DNA from: Candidatus Equimonas enterica
GTDB taxonomy: Bacteria; Bacteroidota; Bacteroidia; Bacteroidales; Bacteroidaceae
Direction: 5' to 3'
Assembly: GCA_018066225.1 (NCBI GenBank)
Contig: JAGHRU010000060.1
Span: forward strand, 1-9,760
Length of the DNA: 9,760 bases
Below are positions 6,021 to 9,760 of the stretch, one piece after another; the stretch's first letter is position 1, and every line of letters begins with the position of its first letter. The notes beneath the pieces were generated by a model. It was not told the origin of the DNA. It worked only from the letters and a program-made list of their open reading frames with translations, and ran no database searches. The position numbers and the translations under genes were made by a program.

Positions 6021-6052
6021 TTTGGCCAATATATATATTGTATATACTTTTG
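6021..6052 (+). promoter_or_regulatory. Bacteroidetes-type promoter for the lipoprotein gene
   Basis: TTTG (6021-6024), 20 bases, TACTTTTG (6045-6052): both boxes match the Bacteroidetes consensus at ideal spacing. The spacer is an alternating AT run (ATATATATATTG). Both boxes are kept relative to copy 1 although the spacer has diverged. Confidence 0.82.
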
Positions 6053-6076
6053 CCGTATCAAAATATTGAGATGACA

Positions 6077-6138
6077 CTGATGGCTGCTTCGGCAGTTCCC
6101 TTCCATCAGGATTTAAAAAAGCATGAACGCAGAGGGAA
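6077..6138 (+). promoter_or_regulatory. Structured 5' leader RNA, copy 2
   Basis: The outer stem CTGATGG (6077-6083) pairs with CCATCAG (6103-6109), all Watson-Crick. The inner hairpin is CTGC (6084-6087) with GCAG (6092-6095) around TTCG. The bulge TTCCCT (6096-6101) is complementary to AGGGAA (6133-6138). The pseudoknot partner ends 24 bases before the ATG at 6163, so folding could affect ribosome access. Both stem positions that differ from copy 1 remain paired. Confidence 0.58.
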
Positions 6139-6162
6139 AGTTCGCACAAATTATAGTGCATT

Positions 6163-6666
6163 ATGAAAAAGTTATTTCCAGTTTTATTCATTGCCTTTAT
6201 CGCGATGAATGTGATGGTTAGTTGCAATCAAGATGAAGAGATGCTTGATGTGCAAACAAATGAAACGGCGGAACTTGCGAATGATGCGTTCACCCAGAAT
6301 TTGACAGATGCCTTTATGAAAATCGTCAGCAACGAAAACGGTGACTACGACGAGGGCGGATATATCGTCTGCGATGCCGAAACGGGAGAAATGGTGGCGT
6401 GTGACGAAATCGTGCATTGCATAGCATGTATATTCTCGGGAGAAGACACCGCCGAGGATCTTACCCCTGCATCGGCGTCGCAGCATACGACCCCAAGCGG
6501 CAGAGGATGGCTCTATGTGGGAGTGTGTGGCGGAGACCATGGCAGCATAACCGCTATGGCGTTGAAATTAAAGGGTAAGGTGGCGCAAAAGAACTGTGAA
6601 ATCCATACGAAGTATAGTCGGCAGCATGAGGGCTATCGTGTGTGGTATAGGATAGTGAAGTCGTAG
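6163..6666 (+). CDS. Cysteine-rich, probably surface-exposed lipoprotein
   Basis: This 167-residue precursor begins MKKLFPVLFIAFIAMNVMVSC, a type II signal peptide with the lipidated cysteine at Cys21. The residues after it (NQDEE) are acidic, as in the Bacteroidetes lipoprotein export signal, so display on the cell surface is likely. The mature part has six further cysteines: Cys70, 80, 86 and 89 clustered around CDEIVHCIAC, plus Cys122 and Cys145. These could form disulfides or bind metal. I do not recognise the family. The gene is more AT-rich than the kinase and GH95 genes. It has its own promoter inside the duplicated block and a terminator-like hairpin after it, so it is probably monocistronic. 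Its shared control region with the 2226 membrane protein hints at a common regulon. Confidence 0.75.
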   Translation: MKKLFPVLFIAFIAMNVMVSCNQDEEMLDVQTNETAELANDAFTQNLTDAFMKIVSNENGDYDEGGYIVCDAETGEMVACDEIVHCIACIFSGEDTAEDLTPASASQHTTPSGRGWLYVGVCGGDHGSITAMALKLKGKVAQKNCEIHTKYSRQHEGYRVWYRIVKS

Positions 6667-6728
6667 GAATGTCTGTGATTTCGCCCCTAATGCTTTGGAA
6701 AATGAAGCCAAATGAAAATTAGGAAACA

Positions 6729-6765
6729 GCCGCCCAGATTGTTCGGACAAACTGGGCGGCTTGTT
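6729..6765 (+). terminator. Terminator-like hairpin after the lipoprotein gene
   Basis: GCCGCCCAG (6729-6737) pairs with CTGGGCGGC (6752-6760). Past an A/A mismatch, TTGT (6739-6742) pairs with ACAA (6747-6750), with loop TCGG. TTGTT follows. The stem is strong but the T-tract is weak. Confidence 0.65.
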
Positions 6766-6834
6766 AGAATTGTAGAAATGATTTTCGCGTTCATACTAAA
6801 TAGCCGCCACGCCGACGAGGATATGCAAAAACGG

Positions 6835-6922
6835 TCTGCGCGGATAGGAAAAACGATCTGCCCAGACCGTTTTACCTATCTGCGCAGATCGTTTTCCCGC
6901 TCTGCCCAGACGCGAAAACCTG
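6835..6922. repeat. 22-bp-period repeat array D with internal hairpin
   Basis: TCTGC cores at 6835, 6857, 6879 and 6901, exactly 22 bp apart, are very close to array C unit by unit. AAAACGATCTGC (6850-6861) pairs perfectly with GCAGATCGTTTT (6884-6895). Alternatively AAAACGGTCTG (6828-6838) pairs with CAGACCGTTTT (6863-6873), so competing hairpins are possible. The array ends about 20 bases before the ATG at 6944 and is not followed by the promoter/leader block. The rest of 6667-6943 holds the preceding terminator and no gene I can support. Confidence 0.86.
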
Positions 6923-6943
6923 TCGCATAAAGAAGAAAAAAGT

Positions 6944-7198
6944 ATGCAGAAACTCCACGATTATCTTCTGTGGCTTATTGCATTAAGTTGGTTCGCCATG
7001 AAAATTTGGCGTACACCATGGCTCGAAAGTATATTTATGTGGCTCGCACGACTATATCTCCCTATTTTGGTACTTCTCTTATTGGATGCGTGGCGGAAAA
7101 CGAGGAGCATAAAGTCTGCTATCAAGGATAATCTTGTAGAATATGTGGGCGTTCTTGTGATATTGTGTCTATGGGTGGTTTATAAGGTCTGCACATAG
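6944..7198 (+). CDS. Short hypothetical membrane protein
   Basis: This 84-residue protein is not recognised. It has a hydrophobic, Trp-rich N-terminal segment (about 5-19), a second membrane helix (about 32-48, LARLYLPILVLLLLDAW), a basic loop (RKTRSIKSAIKD) and a third helix (about 64-82). A purine-rich AAGAAGAAAAAA stretch just before the ATG could serve as ribosome binding site. No convincing promoter is visible; array D fills the upstream region. The hydrophobic pattern and the terminator downstream favour a real gene, but no homology-based support is available to me. Confidence 0.55.
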   Translation: MQKLHDYLLWLIALSWFAMKIWRTPWLESIFMWLARLYLPILVLLLLDAWRKTRSIKSAIKDNLVEYVGVLVILCLWVVYKVCT

Positions 7199-7236
7199 AC
7201 TCCGACCATTATCGCCGTGCCTTCATAATAACGACA

Positions 7237-7270
7237 CGAAAGCCGACAGCGAATTTGCTGCCGGCTTTCG
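7237..7270 (-). terminator. Terminator between convergent genes
   Basis: CGAAAGCCG (7237-7245) pairs with CGGCTTTCG (7262-7270). Past an A/C mismatch, CAGC pairs with GCTG around GAATTT. Read on the - strand it lies 17 bases after the GH95 stop and is followed by a T-containing stretch (TGTCGTTATTATG). On the + strand there is no T-run, so it mainly serves the GH95 gene and may also block transcripts from 6944-7198. Confidence 0.72.
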
Positions 7271-7287
7271 CGTGCATAGCGGTGCGG

Positions 7288-9660
7288 TTATCGTGGCAGT
7301 GTGATGCTTTCGCCCGCTGTCATCGTCAGCGTCCATGTGGCCTCGGCGTAGCGGACGCAGCAAGGCCCTGTGGCGTGCGCCGTTATCGTTGCTGCCGTGA
7401 GGTGGCCGTCGCGCCAAGCAATATCGACCGTGAAGGCGCCGCGTGCCGAGAGCCCCTTGACCTTGCCCGTAGGCCATGCTGCGGGCAGTGCGGGAAGGAG
7501 GTGCAGTGCGCCGTCGTGGCTCTGCAAGAGCATCTCCGTCATGCCTGCCGTGCCGCCGAAGTTGCCGTCGATTTGGAAGGGCGGATGCTCGTCCCAGAGG
7601 TTGTCGGCAGTGCCTTGGCTGAGGAGGTTGCTCAGGAGGCGGTAAGCACGGTCGCCGTCGTGGAGGCGCGCCCACTGGCAGAGTTTCCAGCCCATCGACC
7701 AGCCTGTCGCGCCGTCGCCACGGTGGTCAAGCACCACGCGGGCGGCCTCGGACAGAAGCGGCGTGGTGAGCGGCGAGATGGTGTGTCCCGGGTGCAGGCC
7801 GAAGAGGTGATTGACGTGGCGGTGCGTATCGGCGGGATCGTCGATGTCGCGGCTCCACTCCATGAGTTGGCCGTAGCGGCCGATGCGGTAGGGGGCGAGG
7901 CGACGGAGCACGCTCTGCCAGCGTGTGACATCGGCGGTGTCGCAGCGCAGCGTCTGCGCCGCGCTGATGCAGTCCAGCAGCAACTCGCGGATGACAGCGT
8001 GCGCAAAGGTTGTGCCTTCATCGACGGTGCCGTGTTCGGGCGAGGTGGAGGGGGCTGCCGTGAGTGTCCCGTCGGCGCGTTGCCAGAGGTAGTCCTCGCA
8101 GAAGAGAGCGGCCTCGCGCATGATGGGGTAGTGGTCGCGCAGAAATGTCGTGTCGCGGGTGAAGTCGTAGTACTCCCACAGGTGCGTCGCCAGCCACGGC
8201 GCAGCGACGGGGTTGAGGTTCCACGTCATGCTGTGGCTGCTCAACGGTGCGGTGAAACCGTAGATGTTGGCACTGATGCCCACCATCCAGCCCCGTGCGC
8301 CGAAGTAGGCACGCGCCGTCTCGCGACCGGGCTTGACGAGCATGCGGATGTAGTCGTTCAGCGGGGCTTGACACGCGGCGAGGGAGGTAGTGAGGGCTGG
8401 CCAGTAGTTCATCTGTATGTTGATGTTGTTGTGGTAGTCGATGTGCCACGGGCCGTCCGTGTCCAGTGCCCATAGTCCTTGCAGGTTGGCCGGCAGGTTA
8501 CCTGCGCGTGAGGAGGCGATGAGCAGATAGCGTCCGTATTGGTAGTAGAGGGCTTCCAGTTCGGGGTCGGCACTGCCTGCGCGGTAGGCAGCAAGGCGGG
8601 CATCGGTGGGCAGTGCGCGGAGCGTGTCGGCCGTCGTGCCAAGGTCGAGGCTGACGGCGCAGAACAGGCGTTGGTAGTCTGCTATGTGGGCCGACAGCAA
8701 AGCGTCGTAGCCCTTGCGGCAGGCACTCTCGGCCCATGTGCGGGTCGTCGCTTCGGAGTCGGTGCCGACATAGGTGAGCGGATCGTCGAAGTCGGGGTCG
8801 GCATTGTAGGCATAGTCCGTGTCGGCGGTGAGATAGAGCGTTACGGTGTCGGCAGCCACCACGCTGAGGCTGTGCCCATCGCGGAGGAGTGTGCCGCCCT
8901 TGTGGTCGAGGCGAAGGCGCAAGTGATGGCTGAGATGGTTGTTGATGAGCCGCCCTGCATAGACGAGGCCATGCGTGCCATCGGCCTGCGTCTCTCCCGT
9001 AGCGGCCTCGCTGGGGAGGTAGGAGAAGGTGATGCTCTGCGCCGCAGGACGGTCGGCTGTGAAGCGTACGACGATGACATTGTCGGGGTAGGAGGCGAAG
9101 GCTGTGCGCGTGTAGTGCGTGCCGTCTGCCGCTGTGAACTGCACCGTTGCCACAGCAGCGTCGAGGTCGAGGCTGCGGGCGTAGTCTGTGATGCCGCGCT
9201 CGTCGATATCGGTGTCGGCAAAGAGCCGCCCAAGCGTGGTGTAGGCACCGAAGCGAAACGCCGCATCTTCGCTTGGCTCGTAACTGACTTTGCCTGCGAA
9301 GTGGGCTGACGTGAGCGAGTCAGCGCGCTGGAAGTCGCTTTCGGCAAAGGCTTGACGAATGGCAGGCAAGGCCAATCGACCGTCGCTGTTGGCATCCCAG
9401 TAGTGCGCCGCGCCGCCCGCGGTGTTGGGGCCACCCTGCCAGAGCGTCTTCTCGTTGAGGCAGAGGCACTCGGTGGCTACGCCGCCCATGATGCTTGCCC
9501 CAAGGCTGCCGTTCCCGATGGGTAGCGACCGCATTTCCCACTCACGGGCATCCACGGTGTGCGCCGCGCAGTGATTGGGGGTGTCGAGACGGATGATGTG
9601 TTGCGCTGCGAGGGGGAGCGTAGCGAGGCAGAAGACAAGGAAAGTGATAAGGCGTGGCAT
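7288..9660 (-). CDS. GH95 family alpha-L-fucosidase, secreted
   Basis: Exported glycoside hydrolase of family 95, which typically removes alpha-1,2-linked fucose from host or plant glycans (some members act on galactose). The 790 residues match the family's usual length. ATG 9660 is chosen because it gives a clean signal peptide (MPRLITFLVFCLATLPLAA, likely cut before Gln20). The longer frame from GTG 9705 starts inside a palindrome. The N-terminal domain shows LPIGNGSLGASIMGG and LNEKTLWQGGPN. In the helical catalytic domain the Asn pair in NNINIQMNYWPA (Asn412, Asn414), the candidate general acid Glu542 in STSPEH and the candidate base Asp698 in FQIDGNFGGTAG fit the known GH95 pattern. HRHVNHLFGLHPG and GWSMGWK are also present. 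It appears intact. No SusC/SusD genes are visible beside it. Confidence 0.94.
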   Translation of the reverse strand: MPRLITFLVFCLATLPLAAQHIIRLDTPNHCAAHTVDAREWEMRSLPIGNGSLGASIMGGVATECLCLNEKTLWQGGPNTAGGAAHYWDANSDGRLALPAIRQAFAESDFQRADSLTSAHFAGKVSYEPSEDAAFRFGAYTTLGRLFADTDIDERGITDYARSLDLDAAVATVQFTAADGTHYTRTAFASYPDNVIVVRFTADRPAAQSITFSYLPSEAATGETQADGTHGLVYAGRLINNHLSHHLRLRLDHKGGTLLRDGHSLSVVAADTVTLYLTADTDYAYNADPDFDDPLTYVGTDSEATTRTWAESACRKGYDALLSAHIADYQRLFCAVSLDLGTTADTLRALPTDARLAAYRAGSADPELEALYYQYGRYLLIASSRAGNLPANLQGLWALDTDGPWHIDYHNNINIQMNYWPALTTSLAACQAPLNDYIRMLVKPGRETARAYFGARGWMVGISANIYGFTAPLSSHSMTWNLNPVAAPWLATHLWEYYDFTRDTTFLRDHYPIMREAALFCEDYLWQRADGTLTAAPSTSPEHGTVDEGTTFAHAVIRELLLDCISAAQTLRCDTADVTRWQSVLRRLAPYRIGRYGQLMEWSRDIDDPADTHRHVNHLFGLHPGHTISPLTTPLLSEAARVVLDHRGDGATGWSMGWKLCQWARLHDGDRAYRLLSNLLSQGTADNLWDEHPPFQIDGNFGGTAGMTEMLLQSHDGALHLLPALPAAWPTGKVKGLSARGAFTVDIAWRDGHLTAATITAHATGPCCVRYAEATWTLTMTAGESITLPR

Positions 9661-9680
9661 AGGCAGTGGGCTAAAACGAT

Positions 9681-9722
9681 AAGAGCCGGGATACGCTGTG
9701 CGCACAGCGTATCCCGGCTCTT
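9681..9722. terminator. Perfect 42-nt palindrome upstream of the GH95 gene
   Basis: Bases 9681-9701 are exactly the reverse complement of 9702-9722, including AAGAGCCGGGATACGCTG and its mirror. On the - strand it is flanked by an A-run before and TCTTATCGTTTT after, as in a terminator, 20 bases before the GH95 start. On the + strand TTTAATT follows, so it could work both ways. It most likely ends a - strand gene to the right; a role in the GH95 leader is possible. Confidence 0.7.
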
Positions 9723-9740
9723 TAATTATAGAGGTATGTA

Positions 9741-9760
9741 TCAGGCGAACATTTCGTCAT
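9741..9760 (-). CDS. Possible last codons of an upstream - strand gene
   Basis: Read on the - strand, the window edge gives codons for D-E-M-F-A followed by TGA (9743-9741). The palindrome at 9681-9722 begins 18 bases further on. Only about six codons are visible, so this is inferred from the position of the terminator-like palindrome; the product cannot be named. Confidence 0.3.

Larger units (their letters stand above)
5866..6165. repeat. Duplicated ~300-bp promoter/leader block, copy 2
   Basis: Partner of 1925-2228, running from the last array unit through the start codon of the lipoprotein gene. It includes a shared AT-rich stretch, the promoter and the structured leader. Together with array C it fills the 421-bp spacer between 5741 and 6163; I see no coding region there. 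Confidence 0.88.

Noticed and set aside
6712..6930. 72-codon + strand open frame
   Set aside because: It runs through the terminator hairpin at 6729-6760 and across array D, so its translation only reflects repeat DNA.
7255..8475. Long + strand open frame (406 codons) opposite the GH95 gene, with another at 8539-9309
   Set aside because: Both lie entirely antisense to a well-conserved GH95 gene. Their translations are low-complexity (Ala/Val/Arg/Gly-rich) and typical of GC-rich shadow frames.
9661..9705. GTG start at 9705 extending the GH95 protein by 15 residues
   Set aside because: The added residues come from one arm of the palindrome and would bury the signal peptide; ATG 9660 gives a standard signal sequence.

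Overview
The window looks like Bacteroidales DNA, possibly Prevotellaceae or a relative. Three things point there. Several promoters match the Bacteroidetes sigma pattern (TTTG, 20 bases, TAnnTTTG). One lipoprotein has an acidic stretch right after its lipobox cysteine. There is also a secreted GH95 fucosidase, a LytS/LytTR regulatory pair and a small outer-membrane barrel. The genes for antiporter, kinase, regulator and GH95 are clearly GC-rich. The small envelope genes and the spacers between genes are more AT-rich. Genus cannot be fixed by eye.

Layout on the + strand: (1) 1-1850, the 3' part of a CPA2 cation:proton antiporter with two C-terminal RCK_C (TrkA-C) domains. (2) 1851-2225, a terminator, a 22-bp-period repeat array and a promoter/leader block. 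(3) 2226-2690, a small four-helix membrane protein. (4) 2691-2884, a second array and a promoter. (5) 2885-4572, a LytS-type sensor kinase overlapping by four bases a LytTR response regulator that carries an in-frame TGA at codon 45. (6) 4573-5741, a promoter and leader followed by an outer-membrane barrel gene and a DUF5362-like membrane protein. (7) 5742-6162, a third array and a second copy of the promoter/leader block, driving a cysteine-rich lipoprotein (6163-6666). (8) 6667-6943, a terminator hairpin and a fourth array, then an 84-residue membrane protein (6944-7198). On the - strand a complete GH95 alpha-L-fucosidase (7288-9660) converges on these genes. A perfect 42-nt palindrome lies just upstream of it, and beyond that there may be the last codons of another - strand gene.

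The most unusual content is non-coding. Four spacers each hold four units built on TCTGCsCAGA, spaced exactly 22 bp apart. The units fold on one another into hairpins, some of them terminator-like, and the same stem in two arrays differs by paired (compensatory) changes. Separately, a block of about 300 bp is duplicated ahead of two unrelated envelope genes. Each copy carries a Bacteroidetes promoter and a leader RNA that can form a stem, an inner UUCG hairpin and a pseudoknot. A partial third copy of the leader precedes the barrel gene. This suggests a small regulon of envelope proteins sharing one promoter/leader cassette. The two-component system next to the barrel gene is a candidate regulator, but its response regulator appears broken.
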